64,000 nucleotides of DNA from an uncultured Bacteroidales bacterium (GTDB taxonomy: Bacteria; Bacteroidota; Bacteroidia; Bacteroidales; UBA932), in NCBI GenBank assembly GCA_934700615.1, contig CAKUXR010000006.1, positions 1-64,000 on the forward strand. The letters run 5' to 3'. This document shows positions 9,601 to 17,896 of this stretch, in pieces; position 1 is the stretch's first letter; each line of letters opens with the position of its first letter. A program made the translations under genes and the position numbers. A model generated the notes under the pieces. That model saw only the letters and a list, made by a program, of their open reading frames with translations, ran no database searches and was not told the origin of the DNA.

Positions 9601-11012
9601 AAAAAGAAAACTTCGGATATGTAGTGTTCCTCTCGGTTGTAGCAGCAATCGGAGGAATACTTTTCGGATATGATACTGCAGTGATTTCCGGAACGACATC
9701 GATTGTAGCTACGCAGTTCGGACTTGATACCATTCAGCTCGGATGGTATGTGGGCTGTGCTCTTATCGGGTCGATAGCCGGTGTGGCTTCGGCGGGTGTC
9801 ATAAGTGATCGTCTCGGACGTAAGAAGGCAATGCTGTTTGCTGCATTCATGTTCAGCCTTTCAGCAATCGGCTGCGCGATTTGCGGTTCATTTACGGAGC
9901 TTGTCGTTTACCGTATAATCGGTGGTGTGGGTATCGGAGTAGTCTCTATTGTCTCTCCTATCTATATCTCAGAGGTCGCGATGGCAGGCAGGCGTGGTGC
10001 GCTTGTGTCACTTTATCAGCTGGCGATTACCATAGGTTTCCTTTTTGCCTATTTTATAAACTGGTGGATACTTTCAGTGGCTGAAACGGCGGCATTGGAC
10101 CCGGCAGCGCGTTTTGTGTCTGATTTTATGAATAAGGCAATGGTTGATGAGTATTGGCGTGGAATGCTCGGTTCTGAGACGATACCGGCTCTGCTGTTCT
10201 TCTTCATCATATTCTTGATTCCGGAGAGTCCTCGTTGGCTAATCGTTCATGGAGAGGGTCAGAAGGCTTCGGCGGTTCTTCAGAAGATTTATCTTTCTCC
10301 TGATGAGGCTTCCCGCCAGAAGTCCATTACTGAAGATTCTATAAAGGGTGAGGTTAAAACAGAATGGAAAGCGCTCCTCTCTCCGGGCATCCTGAAGGCT
10401 GTCCTTATCGGCTCCGCCATTGCAATACTGGGTCAGTTCATGGGTGTCAATGCAGTTCTGTATTATGGCCCTGAGATCTTCAAGGAGGCCGGCCTCTCGT
10501 CTGGAGATGCCCTGTTCTCACAGGTGCTTGTGGGCTTCGTGAATATGGGAACTACAGTCATTGCATTGCTGATTATAGATAAGGTCGGACGAAAGAAACT
10601 TGTTTACTGGGGCGTTTCCGGAATGATACTCTCGCTCTTGATGATAGGATTCTACTTCATCTTCCCTGAGCAGCTCGGAAGTATCTTCATGCTGGTGTTC
10701 TTTCTGTTCTATGTGTTCTGCTGCGCGATTTCCATCTGCGCCGTCGTATTTGTCCTCCTGTCGGAAATGTATCCGAACAATGTCCGTGGTATAGCAATGT
10801 CGATAGCCGGTCTGGCACTTTGGATAGGCACATACCTCATAGGTCAGCTGACGCCATGGCTTCTTGCCAATGTTCCGCCTTTTGCTCCAGCCGGCACCTT
10901 CTTCCTCTTTGCGCTGATGTGCGTCCCATATCTGCTCATCATGTGGAAGCTTGTCCCTGAGACCACCGGCAAGACGCTCGAGGAAATCGAACGCTACTGG
11001 AAAGAACGCTAA
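9597..11012 (+). CDS. MFS sugar-porter family transporter (XylE-like)
   Basis: A 471-residue inner-membrane permease with twelve predicted hydrophobic helices. Sugar-porter signatures are all present: DRLGRKK between helices 2 and 3, PESPRW after helix 6, IDKVGRKK in the second half, and PETTGKTLEEIE at the C-terminus. The family imports monosaccharides by proton symport or facilitated diffusion. The start codon overlaps the DUF4434 stop by 4 bp. The neighbouring GH20, GH89 and ROK genes suggest that it takes up a released amino sugar or hexose; the substrate cannot be read from the sequence. Confidence 0.93.
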   Translation: MKKENFGYVVFLSVVAAIGGILFGYDTAVISGTTSIVATQFGLDTIQLGWYVGCALIGSIAGVASAGVISDRLGRKKAMLFAAFMFSLSAIGCAICGSFTELVVYRIIGGVGIGVVSIVSPIYISEVAMAGRRGALVSLYQLAITIGFLFAYFINWWILSVAETAALDPAARFVSDFMNKAMVDEYWRGMLGSETIPALLFFFIIFLIPESPRWLIVHGEGQKASAVLQKIYLSPDEASRQKSITEDSIKGEVKTEWKALLSPGILKAVLIGSAIAILGQFMGVNAVLYYGPEIFKEAGLSSGDALFSQVLVGFVNMGTTVIALLIIDKVGRKKLVYWGVSGMILSLLMIGFYFIFPEQLGSIFMLVFFLFYVFCCAISICAVVFVLLSEMYPNNVRGIAMSIAGLALWIGTYLIGQLTPWLLANVPPFAPAGTFFLFALMCVPYLLIMWKLVPETTGKTLEEIERYWKER

Positions 11013-11149
11013 GCCTTATCTGCTTGGCTTCATCATTTGCGTCGAAGAATTTCCTTTTTTAAAGTGTCAAACTACCGAGGTCTTTGCCGTGGTTTAAGGT
11101 CAATGTTTCTGTGATTTTATTATAAAAATGCAAAAATATTCCCCAAAAG

Positions 11150-11180
11150 TTTGGAATTCCAAAAAAGATGCGTATCTTTG
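11150..11180 (+). promoter_or_regulatory. Promoter of tRNA-Pro
   Basis: TTTG at 11150-11153, a 19-bp spacer and TATCTTTG at 11173-11180 match the Bacteroidetes consensus exactly. The tRNA starts 64 bp downstream. The rest of the gap 11013-11244 holds nothing else that I recognise. Confidence 0.82.
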
Positions 11181-11244
11181 CAATCCCGTTTGAAGAGATA
11201 TCTTGCACGCGGGACCTGAAGAGAAAATCTGAAGGTTTGTTTAT

Positions 11245-11318
11245 CGGGGTGTGGCGCAGTTGGCTAGCGCATCTGGTTTGGGACCAGAGGGTCCTGTGTT
11301 CGAGTCACAGTACCCCGA
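11245..11318 (+). tRNA. tRNA-Pro (anticodon TGG)
   Basis: A 74-nt cloverleaf. The acceptor stem CGGGGTG pairs with TACCCCG with one terminal G-T pair. The anticodon stem TCTGG/CCAGA carries the loop TTTGGGA with anticodon TGG, and the T arm is CTGTG-TTCGAGT-CACAG. The CCA end is not encoded. It has its own promoter upstream and a hairpin terminator downstream. Confidence 0.95.
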
Positions 11319-11324
11319 CTTACG

Positions 11325-11355
11325 AGAGGTTGTCCGTTTGGATGACCTCTTTTTT
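11325..11355 (+). terminator. Rho-independent terminator of tRNA-Pro
   Basis: AGAGGT (11325-11330) pairs with ACCTCT (11345-11350). The hairpin extends inward through TCC/GGA with two mismatched positions and runs into a T tract at 11350-11355. Confidence 0.75.
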
Positions 11356-11393
11356 CGTATATGATCCGGTCTGTATGCGGTGCGGGCAAAACC

Positions 11394-11434
11394 AAAAAAA
11401 CGAGTCTCAAATGTCAAACGCATTTGAGACTCGT
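11394..11434 (-). terminator. Rho-independent terminator of the DUF5689-like gene
   Basis: A perfect 14-bp inverted repeat (11400-11413 and 11421-11434) has a 7-nt loop. On the minus strand it runs straight into a run of seven T (plus-strand A at 11394-11400). It lies 46 bp beyond the stop of the minus-strand gene at 11480. Confidence 0.88.
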
Positions 11435-11479
11435 AAAATATTGTCAATATTGAGGTTTTACAACACTCGATATGAAGGA

Positions 11480-13987
11480 TTATTCAGTGAAAGATGCAAC
11501 GTCCTCCTTGCATGTAGGAATGACCTCGAGTTTCTCACCATATATCTCGATAACACCCTTGATGTCACCTGAGAAGTTCTTCTTGATGGACAATGTGCCG
11601 AAGTCGGCAGTCTTTGCGAGGTAAACAATAATATCCGTACCTTTGGCGCCCTTGAAGATGGTGTTGCCCTTCTTGTCGGCATCATACCAGAATGTGGCAT
11701 CTTCAGGAGAGGTTACATTCTTGACCTTTACATACTGTCCCATGTAGTCATTGAGCTGGTCATCATTGATTTCAGGAACCTTGATGTCCACTTTCTCTGA
11801 CTTGACATAGACAGTTGCTCCTGTGATGGTGCGGAGACCCTTTGAAACAGTCAATTTTGCGGTACTAAGTCCAATGATAACCTTGGTACCTACAGCAATC
11901 TTGTCGCTGCCGTCCTTCACGATGATTCCTGAATGAACCTTGCCGGTATTGTCGACGATAGAGAGGGCGCCCTTGAGGTTGCCGTGCTCATTGTTTGCAG
12001 CTACATATCCCTTGAAGCCTACGAGGTCTTTGAGGACGTTACCGCTGCTCATTTCGTCGAGTCTAGCATTGAGGGCCTCTACTGTAAGAGCTGTGTTCTC
12101 ATCCGGTTCTACTTCCTCAACAGCAGGTTTCAAGATTGTAGCCATTGTGTTGGCATAGCGGATTTCGCTGCCGGTAGCACCTACGAGGTATCCGGTTACG
12201 ATAATCTCGGCCTTGTCATACTTGGAGATATAGAATTCAGTGTTAGGGTAAGAAACTGCAGCCTGAACTTTGTCGGTGCCTGCGATTTCCACGTTGTAGT
12301 GCCACTGGTAAATCTCGTCCTGAACAGACTTGAGAGTACCTCTGTATGTAACGTACTTGATGGTAGGATTCTGGACATAAGCCTCGAAATCAGCAGCTTT
12401 CATCTCCTGTGGCTTAGGCTGTGAAACAGCGCTGTTGCCGAGTACGACAATCTCTGAAGAACCATCGAACTGCTTCATTCCGCCGAATTCTGTGGTAGGA
12501 CCTTCTACAGTCACATTGTCGCCGATTTTGTTTTCGTGGCCCTTCTTGAACACGAGGATTATGCCAGTGTTGTCCTTTACGAGGAAGCCTTTGGTATGAG
12601 TTGCAACTATCTGTCCCTTGATCTTGTATTTCTCATCAACAGGTTTGCTGATGACGTCTGCGATGGTAGAGATAGGAGTCTCGACTACTTTGCCGAATTC
12701 GACGAGCTGGCCGCCTTTGCCTTCGGTAAGGAGTACGTCATCGAGTCTGTTTGTGCTGAAGCCCTTGGCTGTGAACTTGATATAGAGTGTCTTGGTGCCT
12801 GCAGGCAGGGTGAAGTCAGCTGTTGCGAGTCTCCATTTTCCTGTCCTGTCATCTTCCACTCCACCGAAATCATAATCGAGCGCCGGTGCCCATACGTTGC
12901 CGTCCTCTGAGAGGAATACCTCGAAATTGGATTTGATGAATGTGTTGGCAGCTCCTTGTGAGTAGTACTGGGCGCCGAATGTGAGTCTCAAGTTCTCAGA
13001 AGGAACAGCGATCTTCTCGATAGTGAAGTGGTTAGGTCTTTCTGCAGAACCGCCGAAGAAGAGGTTGTTGTTACCTGAGCCGTCGTATGTGGCAAGGAAA
13101 CCTTTTGATGCCTGGTTGGTACGCACTGACATCCCATCGAAACTGTATGTGACGTTTTCAACACCTGAACCTTTCTGGTTCTTCCATCCGTCGAACTGGT
13201 CGAGCCAAGGCCAGCCCTTGGTTGTGCCGTATTTCTCAGCGTCCTGAACAGCAATCTCTTTGTCGAATGTGTTGTAGAAGATTGCGCCTTCTGGGATAGG
13301 CTCCTGGTATTCTCCGTTGTCAACGACTTCTACAGGAACGATGTACATGAAGGTCTTGTATGAACCGAAGAGCCATCCTGAGATTGTCAATGAGTGTCCG
13401 TCGTATTTGCTCTTGAAATCATCAGTCATGTAGTCGAGGCTACCGATATTGTCGGTACCGTCGATTTCAAGGTTGGCATAATTTCCTGCAACTTTGAGAA
13501 TTCCGTCAAGTTTTACGTACTTGATTTCAGGTGCGCTCATGTAGGCATCTACATCAGAGCCTTTGAACTCAGCAGGTTTCGGCTGGGTGTAGTTGTACTC
13601 CCATGTCTTGATGATTTCAACACCTTTTGCGAACTGGCGGAGTCCGTTTCTCATGGTAATTGTACCAGAGACGCTCACCATGTCGCCGACCTTGAAACTG
13701 TGGGCCTCTCCAATGTAGGCGTAGATGCAGTCAGTAGGTTTTGTGGACTGGAACTCCTGGAGGATGAGTCCCTGTGCATTGGCGGCTACTACGGTAAGGC
13801 ACTGGAGATCATTGAATGATGTTCCCTCTTCTGCCTTGTTGACATCAGTAAGTGTTGTAGGGTTTGTTTTCTCCGGCTTGTTTGCAAACGGATCGTCCGG
13901 AGTCTCTTCTTTACAAGAAGCTAGTGAAATGACAGTGGTCAAGGCTACTGCTGCCTTGAGGGCTGCTTTCCAAAATGAATGTGTCAT
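11480..13987 (-). CDS. Large lipoprotein with repeated OB-fold/DUF5689-like domains
   Basis: An 835-residue exported lipoprotein (signal ending SLASC, Cys25). Two stretches, ~45-225 and ~440-630, are related copies. Both contain IKYV-x-x-x-G-T/I-LK, then EI-D/A-GTD, then SKYD, then a G-Y/W-L strand, and each begins with an OB-fold-like part (KVGDMVSVSGT; KIGDNVTVEGP). Between them, at ~235-430, lies a jelly-roll domain resembling choice-of-anchor or carbohydrate-binding sandwiches (NTFD near the start, TLYIKFTAKG near the end). The last ~185 residues are a third OB-like unit of DUF5689 type. No catalytic motif is visible. Proteins of this build are common outer-membrane lipoproteins in Bacteroidetes, often near nucleases, but the role is unknown. 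It is monocistronic and flanked by two tRNA genes and a strong terminator. Confidence 0.8.
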   Translation of the reverse strand: MTHSFWKAALKAAVALTTVISLASCKEETPDDPFANKPEKTNPTTLTDVNKAEEGTSFNDLQCLTVVAANAQGLILQEFQSTKPTDCIYAYIGEAHSFKVGDMVSVSGTITMRNGLRQFAKGVEIIKTWEYNYTQPKPAEFKGSDVDAYMSAPEIKYVKLDGILKVAGNYANLEIDGTDNIGSLDYMTDDFKSKYDGHSLTISGWLFGSYKTFMYIVPVEVVDNGEYQEPIPEGAIFYNTFDKEIAVQDAEKYGTTKGWPWLDQFDGWKNQKGSGVENVTYSFDGMSVRTNQASKGFLATYDGSGNNNLFFGGSAERPNHFTIEKIAVPSENLRLTFGAQYYSQGAANTFIKSNFEVFLSEDGNVWAPALDYDFGGVEDDRTGKWRLATADFTLPAGTKTLYIKFTAKGFSTNRLDDVLLTEGKGGQLVEFGKVVETPISTIADVISKPVDEKYKIKGQIVATHTKGFLVKDNTGIILVFKKGHENKIGDNVTVEGPTTEFGGMKQFDGSSEIVVLGNSAVSQPKPQEMKAADFEAYVQNPTIKYVTYRGTLKSVQDEIYQWHYNVEIAGTDKVQAAVSYPNTEFYISKYDKAEIIVTGYLVGATGSEIRYANTMATILKPAVEEVEPDENTALTVEALNARLDEMSSGNVLKDLVGFKGYVAANNEHGNLKGALSIVDNTGKVHSGIIVKDGSDKIAVGTKVIIGLSTAKLTVSKGLRTITGATVYVKSEKVDIKVPEINDDQLNDYMGQYVKVKNVTSPEDATFWYDADKKGNTIFKGAKGTDIIVYLAKTADFGTLSIKKNFSGDIKGVIEIYGEKLEVIPTCKEDVASFTE

Positions 13988-14036
13988 ATAAGTTTATAAA
14001 AAATAATAAAATGTGTTTGTCAACGTCTTTGCGCAC

Positions 14037-14081
14037 AATAAAACACTCCCGGAGGCGAAATGCTTCTAGAAGTGTTTTATT
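14037..14081 (-). terminator. Inverted repeat, likely terminator of tRNA-Ser
   Basis: AATAAAACACT (14037-14047) and AGTGTTTTATT (14071-14081) form a perfect 11-bp stem with T-rich outer ends on either strand. It lies 7 bp beyond the 3' end of tRNA-Ser. Confidence 0.6.
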
Positions 14082-14087
14082 GTAATG

Positions 14088-14176
14088 CGGAAGCGGCAGG
14101 ATTCGAACCTGCGAACCGCTTAAGGGCGGTCAACTGTTTTCGAGGCAGCCTCCTTCAGCCACTCGGACACGCTTCC
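14088..14176 (-). tRNA. tRNA-Ser (anticodon CGA)
   Basis: An 89-nt class II tRNA. The acceptor GGAAGCG pairs with CGCTTCC. The D arm contains GAGTGGCTGAAGGAG, the anticodon loop is CTCGAAA (CGA), and a long variable arm GACCGCCCTTAAGCGGTT comes before the T loop TTCGAAT. CCA is not encoded. The top pair of the anticodon stem is a C-A mismatch (31-39). Confidence 0.94.
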
Positions 14177-14235
14177 TTAAATGTCCCCTCCGGCATCAAA
14201 TTCCGGAGGATGCGCTGCGATTTGCGCGCACACAA

Positions 14236-14267
14236 ATAACGATGCGGTCGGACGACAGCATCGTTAT
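14236..14267. other. 10-bp inverted repeat between tRNA-Ser and mrp
   Basis: ATAACGATGC (14236-14245) and GCATCGTTAT (14258-14267) form a perfect hairpin with a 12-nt loop. On the minus strand it lies ~90 nt beyond the mrp stop and is followed by TTTG rather than a clean T run, so it may be a terminator for mrp or a leader structure before tRNA-Ser. Confidence 0.5.
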
Positions 14268-14282
14268 CAGTTTTTGGACGGG

Positions 14283-14314
14283 CAAATTTAATGCAACTGC
14301 TCGGATTACGCAAG
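14283..14314 (-). promoter_or_regulatory. Possible promoter for tRNA-Ser
   Basis: On the minus strand TAAATTTG (14290-14283) has CTTG 20 bp upstream at 14314-14311, a near match to the Bacteroidetes consensus. Nothing else in the gap offers a better promoter. The ~100-nt leader it implies would contain the hairpin at 14236-14267. Confidence 0.35.
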
Positions 14315-14355
14315 TTTTTGTGAACCTAAATTCGCAAAAAACACGTCGTCCGGAA

Positions 14356-15426
14356 CTACGGCATATTCACCGCCTTCACAAGTTTCTCCGCAAGGTCGAG
14401 GAATGCAAGACCATCCGGACGGGACGACAATGCGGCAGGCTCGCCTGCATCGCCATTCTCACGGATGCTCTGGACGATAGGAATCTGGCCAAGAAGCGGA
14501 ACTCCATATTTTTCAGCCATCCTCACGCCTCCGTCCTTGCCGAAGATATAATACTTGTTTTCAGGAAGTTCGGCAGGAGTAAACCATGACATGTTCTCCA
14601 CGAGGCCGAAGATTCGGCGGTTGATATTCTTGTTGCGGAACATGTCCACACCCTTCTCGACATCAGCCAGAGCGACGTCCTGAGGGGTGGTGACAATGAC
14701 TGCTCCCTCCATAGGAATGTCCTGGACCAGTGAGATATGGATGTCGCCTGTTCCCGGAGGCATATCGATGAGAAGGAAGTCCAGATTACCCCAACGCACC
14801 TGCAGAATCATCTGTTTCAATGCGTTGCATGCCATAGGACCTCTCCAGATGAGAGCCTGTCCCGGCTCTGCGAAATAGCCGATGGACATCCACTTCACGC
14901 CGTGTTTCTCGATAGGCATGATGATTTCCTTGTCGTCCTCCTTGACAGCTTCAGGAAGTGCTCCCTCCGTGGCAGTCATCTTAGGGACTGAAGGTCCATA
15001 GACATCCGCGTCCGCGAGACCTACCTTATATCCGAGACGTGCCAATGCTACTGCAAGATTGACGGCAACCGTAGATTTGCCGACGCCGCCCTTGCCTGAA
15101 GCCACGCCGATGATATGTCTCACGTTATTGACCTCATCCAGAGACAGATTCAGACCTGTCTGCTTCTTCGGAGCACTCTCCTCACGCACAATGGCATTGA
15201 CAATTACCTCTTTCACTTCGGGCGCCTGGCGGTAGATTGCGGCCTTTGCGCTGCCTACGATATACTCTGTGAGAGGGTCCCTGTGCTTAGGGAACGCCAA
15301 TGTCAATGTCACTTTGTCTCCGTCAATCTCCACTTTATCGACAATGCCGAGTTCCACGATGTTGCGGTCACCTTTTCCTGGGTGCTTCACATCGTAGAGC
15401 ATTTTCATTATCTCATTCTCTTTCAT
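14356..15426 (-). CDS. mrp: Mrp/NBP35-family P-loop ATPase, iron-sulfur cluster carrier
   Basis: A 356-residue cytosolic protein of the ApbC/Mrp type, which holds and passes on Fe-S clusters. Residues ~5-85 are a MIP18 (DUF59) domain. The P-loop part begins at ~110 with the deviant Walker A GKGGVGKST, followed by DADVYGPSVPKM and DMPPGTGD. The usual CxxC that bridges a shared cluster is not seen: the expected place reads ENMSWFTPAELPENKYYIFG. I recall the same replacement in other Bacteroidetes Mrp proteins, so it is probably a lineage trait. The gene is alone on its strand segment, with the S46 peptidase 234 bp upstream across a gap that holds two inverted repeats. Confidence 0.92.
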   Translation of the reverse strand: MKENEIMKMLYDVKHPGKGDRNIVELGIVDKVEIDGDKVTLTLAFPKHRDPLTEYIVGSAKAAIYRQAPEVKEVIVNAIVREESAPKKQTGLNLSLDEVNNVRHIIGVASGKGGVGKSTVAVNLAVALARLGYKVGLADADVYGPSVPKMTATEGALPEAVKEDDKEIIMPIEKHGVKWMSIGYFAEPGQALIWRGPMACNALKQMILQVRWGNLDFLLIDMPPGTGDIHISLVQDIPMEGAVIVTTPQDVALADVEKGVDMFRNKNINRRIFGLVENMSWFTPAELPENKYYIFGKDGGVRMAEKYGVPLLGQIPIVQSIRENGDAGEPAALSSRPDGLAFLDLAEKLVKAVNMP

Positions 15427-15452
15427 TATAACATTAAAATTTAGTAATCCTT

Positions 15453-15593
15453 AAAAAATAACTTGGTAATCTTTGCTCGTCTTTCCGGTCTATATTTCTT
15501 TCCTCATCAGTCGTGTACGTCCAGTACACTCCTTCTTCGAAAAGAAATCTATCCTCGAAAATCCATCACAAATCTTTACCAACTTATTTTTTC
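15453..15593. repeat. 141-bp imperfect inverted repeat
   Basis: A long near-palindrome between mrp and the S46 peptidase gene. The outer arms AAAAAATAAcTTGGTAA and TTACCAActTATTTTTT are almost fully complementary. The middle arms, around TATATTTCTTT and AAAGAAATCTA, are partly complementary. The apex is a perfect GTGTAC-GTCCA-GTACAC hairpin centred on 15521. It encodes no convincing ORF. It could be a REP/MITE-like unit, a non-coding RNA or an mRNA-end structure. Confidence 0.7.
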
Positions 15594-15606
15594 ATGCTTA
15601 CTTAGT

Positions 15607-15652
15607 CTCCTGCCGTCAGCGGGATTTGTCAATGTCCCCGTCGGGGCAGGAG
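15607..15652 (-). terminator. Hairpin just after the S46 peptidase gene
   Basis: CTCCTGCC (15607-15614) and GGCAGGAG (15645-15652) are perfectly complementary, and inner CGGGA/TCCCC pairing strengthens the stem. It starts 8 bp past the peptidase stop. No T run follows directly, so it may protect the 3' end rather than terminate by itself. Confidence 0.45.
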
Positions 15653-15660
15653 AAGTAAAA

Positions 15661-17820
15661 CTATTTCTCGATATTCAATTCGTTCAGGAGGTATCCCGCT
15701 CCGCCGAACTTGTCCATCATGAAGAGGACATAGCGGATATCCACGCAGATACATCTCTGAAGGTCAGGCTCGAACATCACGTCGCTTGACATCGACTCCC
15801 AGTTTCCGTCGAAAGCGAGACCGATGAGGCGGCCTTCAGCATCCAGTACAGGGCTGCCTGAGTTGCCTCCGGTGATGTCGTTGTTGGTCAGGAAGCAGGT
15901 AGGTAACTTGCCGTCCGCATTGGCATACTGACCGAAATCCTTGGTCTCATAGAGGGTCTTGATCTTGGCAGGTACACGGAACTCGTAGTTCTCCGGATCC
16001 TCTTTTTCGATTACGCCGGCGAGGGTCGTATAGTACTTGTAAACGACACCGTCAGCAGGGGAGTAACCCTTCACGGTACCATAGGTCAGACGCATTGTGG
16101 AGTTTGCATCCGGATAAGAAGGCTTGCCCTTTTCCCATTCAAGAAGGCCTGCCGCAAACGCCTTGCTGCCTGCTGCAATCTTGGCTCCGGACTCTGTGAG
16201 AGGCTTGCGCAACTTCAGATAAACCTTCATGATGGAGTTGTAAAGTGCTACGGCAGGGTCCTTGAGGAAATCCGCCTTTGACTTGAGTTCGGCAGCCTTC
16301 AATGTCTCCTCGGAAGCAAGGACACTGTTGTCATACAGATAATTTACATAAGCGTCAATGTCCATTGTCGCGAAATCCTGGCCTTCGATTTCGAGGAAAT
16401 CAGCAGGTCTGGCATTGTCACGGTAGAACTTGAGAAGGCCGGCGGTCATCTTGCGCTCAAGCGGCTCATAGTAATCCCTGTAATCGGCAGCGGTGGCAGC
16501 CTTTCCTGCATTGAGGGCGGCAACCGAATCTTCCTTGTTCTCGATCATCTGCGCCATCATTCCGCGGGCGAAGTCAGACACGAGATTGCAGAGACCTATG
16601 TTCATAGGGGCCTCGGCAAGAAGCCTGAATGCGAGTTCGTCGGCAGAGCTTTCGTCGACGGCAGCCTTGATGTCCGTCAATGCTGAACCATATGCTGCCT
16701 TGCGCTTCTTGTTGGCATTGACCCATTTCATGAAGTCAGCCTCTTTCTGCTCCTCGCGTCCAATGATGTTCAGGTTTGCGAAAGCCTTCTTCTGGCCGAT
16801 CCACTTTTTCCAGCCGTTTGATGAGCCGGCATATTTGTTCGCATACTTGAGACGCACTGCAGGGTCAGCCTCCATGCCTTCCATCATGATGTTCTGTCTC
16901 AATGTCCTTGCTGCGATGCTGACATCCTGTTTCTTGATCATCTGCTCCAGCATTGACGCGGTCTGGAACCTCTGGGTGCGTCCCGGATATCCCATTACCA
17001 TCGCGAAGTCGCCCTCGCCCACGCCCTTGAGAGATACTTTCAATGACTGTTTCGGTGTCATCGGAACGTTGTCGGCAGAATAGTCGGCAGGCTCGTTGTC
17101 CTTGCCCGCATATACGCGGAACATGGAGAAGTCGCAGGTGTGGCGCGGCCACATCCAGTTGTCGGTATCACCGCCGAATTTGCCCATTGATGCAGGAGGG
17201 GCGCCAACGAAACGCACGTCACGATATACTTTGTCAATGATAAGGTAATTCACATTGTCGTTGTAGTAGTTCACGATGCGGACTTCGCAGTTCGGATTCG
17301 CAGTCCTGGTGGTCTGGATAAGCTCCTTTGCAGCCTCGGCCATGGCCTTGTCGGCGAGCTCCTCGACATTGGCGCTGTCCTTATACTCCTTGAGAGCGGC
17401 AGCCCTTGTCTTGTTCAGCACGTCGGTAACATCTGTCATTCTCTGGAGGAAACGGACGGTAAGCCCCGGAACCGGCAGCTCTTCAGTGTTGTTCATTGCC
17501 CAGTAGCCGTCTTCCAGGTAGTTGTGCTCAGGAGAACTGAGTTTCTGGATGCTTCCGTATCCGCAATGGTGATTCGTCACGAGGAGACCCTTGTCTGAAA
17601 TGATTTCTCCCGTACATCCGCCGCCGAACTGGACGATTGCGTCTTTCAGAGAGTTGTGGTTTATGTCATAGATCTGCTCCGGAGTCAGCCTGCAGCCGAT
17701 ATTCTCCATTGCCTTGCTGTTCATCTTCTGGAGAAGAGGCAGCAACCACATTCCTTCGTCGGCGCGTGCTCCCAGCGAGAGCATCAGGAACGCCGAAACC
17801 GCGATAAGTGCTTTTTTCAT
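15661..17820 (-). CDS. S46-family dipeptidyl-peptidase (DPP7-type)
   Basis: A 719-residue exported serine peptidase with a clear signal peptide (cut near ARA-DE). It releases dipeptides from peptide N-termini in the periplasm. The triad is visible: His85 in TNHHCGYG, Asp230 in RHTCDFSMFR and Ser654 in GGNSGSP, at almost the same numbers as in Porphyromonas DPP7/DPP11. Eighteen residues after the Ser the sequence reads FDGNW. From memory, Gly here marks DPP7 (hydrophobic or aliphatic P1) and Arg marks DPP11 (acidic P1), so I infer DPP7-like specificity. The length is normal for S46. A hairpin-rich leader and a minus-strand TATCTTTG box lie upstream. It fits a peptide-using, partly asaccharolytic side of the organism's metabolism. 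Confidence 0.95.
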   Translation of the reverse strand: MKKALIAVSAFLMLSLGARADEGMWLLPLLQKMNSKAMENIGCRLTPEQIYDINHNSLKDAIVQFGGGCTGEIISDKGLLVTNHHCGYGSIQKLSSPEHNYLEDGYWAMNNTEELPVPGLTVRFLQRMTDVTDVLNKTRAAALKEYKDSANVEELADKAMAEAAKELIQTTRTANPNCEVRIVNYYNDNVNYLIIDKVYRDVRFVGAPPASMGKFGGDTDNWMWPRHTCDFSMFRVYAGKDNEPADYSADNVPMTPKQSLKVSLKGVGEGDFAMVMGYPGRTQRFQTASMLEQMIKKQDVSIAARTLRQNIMMEGMEADPAVRLKYANKYAGSSNGWKKWIGQKKAFANLNIIGREEQKEADFMKWVNANKKRKAAYGSALTDIKAAVDESSADELAFRLLAEAPMNIGLCNLVSDFARGMMAQMIENKEDSVAALNAGKAATAADYRDYYEPLERKMTAGLLKFYRDNARPADFLEIEGQDFATMDIDAYVNYLYDNSVLASEETLKAAELKSKADFLKDPAVALYNSIMKVYLKLRKPLTESGAKIAAGSKAFAAGLLEWEKGKPSYPDANSTMRLTYGTVKGYSPADGVVYKYYTTLAGVIEKEDPENYEFRVPAKIKTLYETKDFGQYANADGKLPTCFLTNNDITGGNSGSPVLDAEGRLIGLAFDGNWESMSSDVMFEPDLQRCICVDIRYVLFMMDKFGGAGYLLNELNIEK

Positions 17821-17896
17821 ACTATCAATGTTATTTTGTTTTTACTTGTCAATGCCGTATTCCGTCTGCCTGCGGCAGTTTCCTGACGGCATCACA

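Noticed and set aside
9142..9699. Antisense open frame of 185 codons across the DUF4434 and MFS genes
   Set aside because: It overlaps two supported, translationally coupled genes and resembles no family.
11013..11060. AAGCC/GGCTT pairing after the MFS gene as a terminator
   Set aside because: The stem is short and no T run follows it.
11168..11572. Open frame across tRNA-Pro and its terminator
   Set aside because: It runs through a tRNA and two hairpins and has no protein-like pattern.
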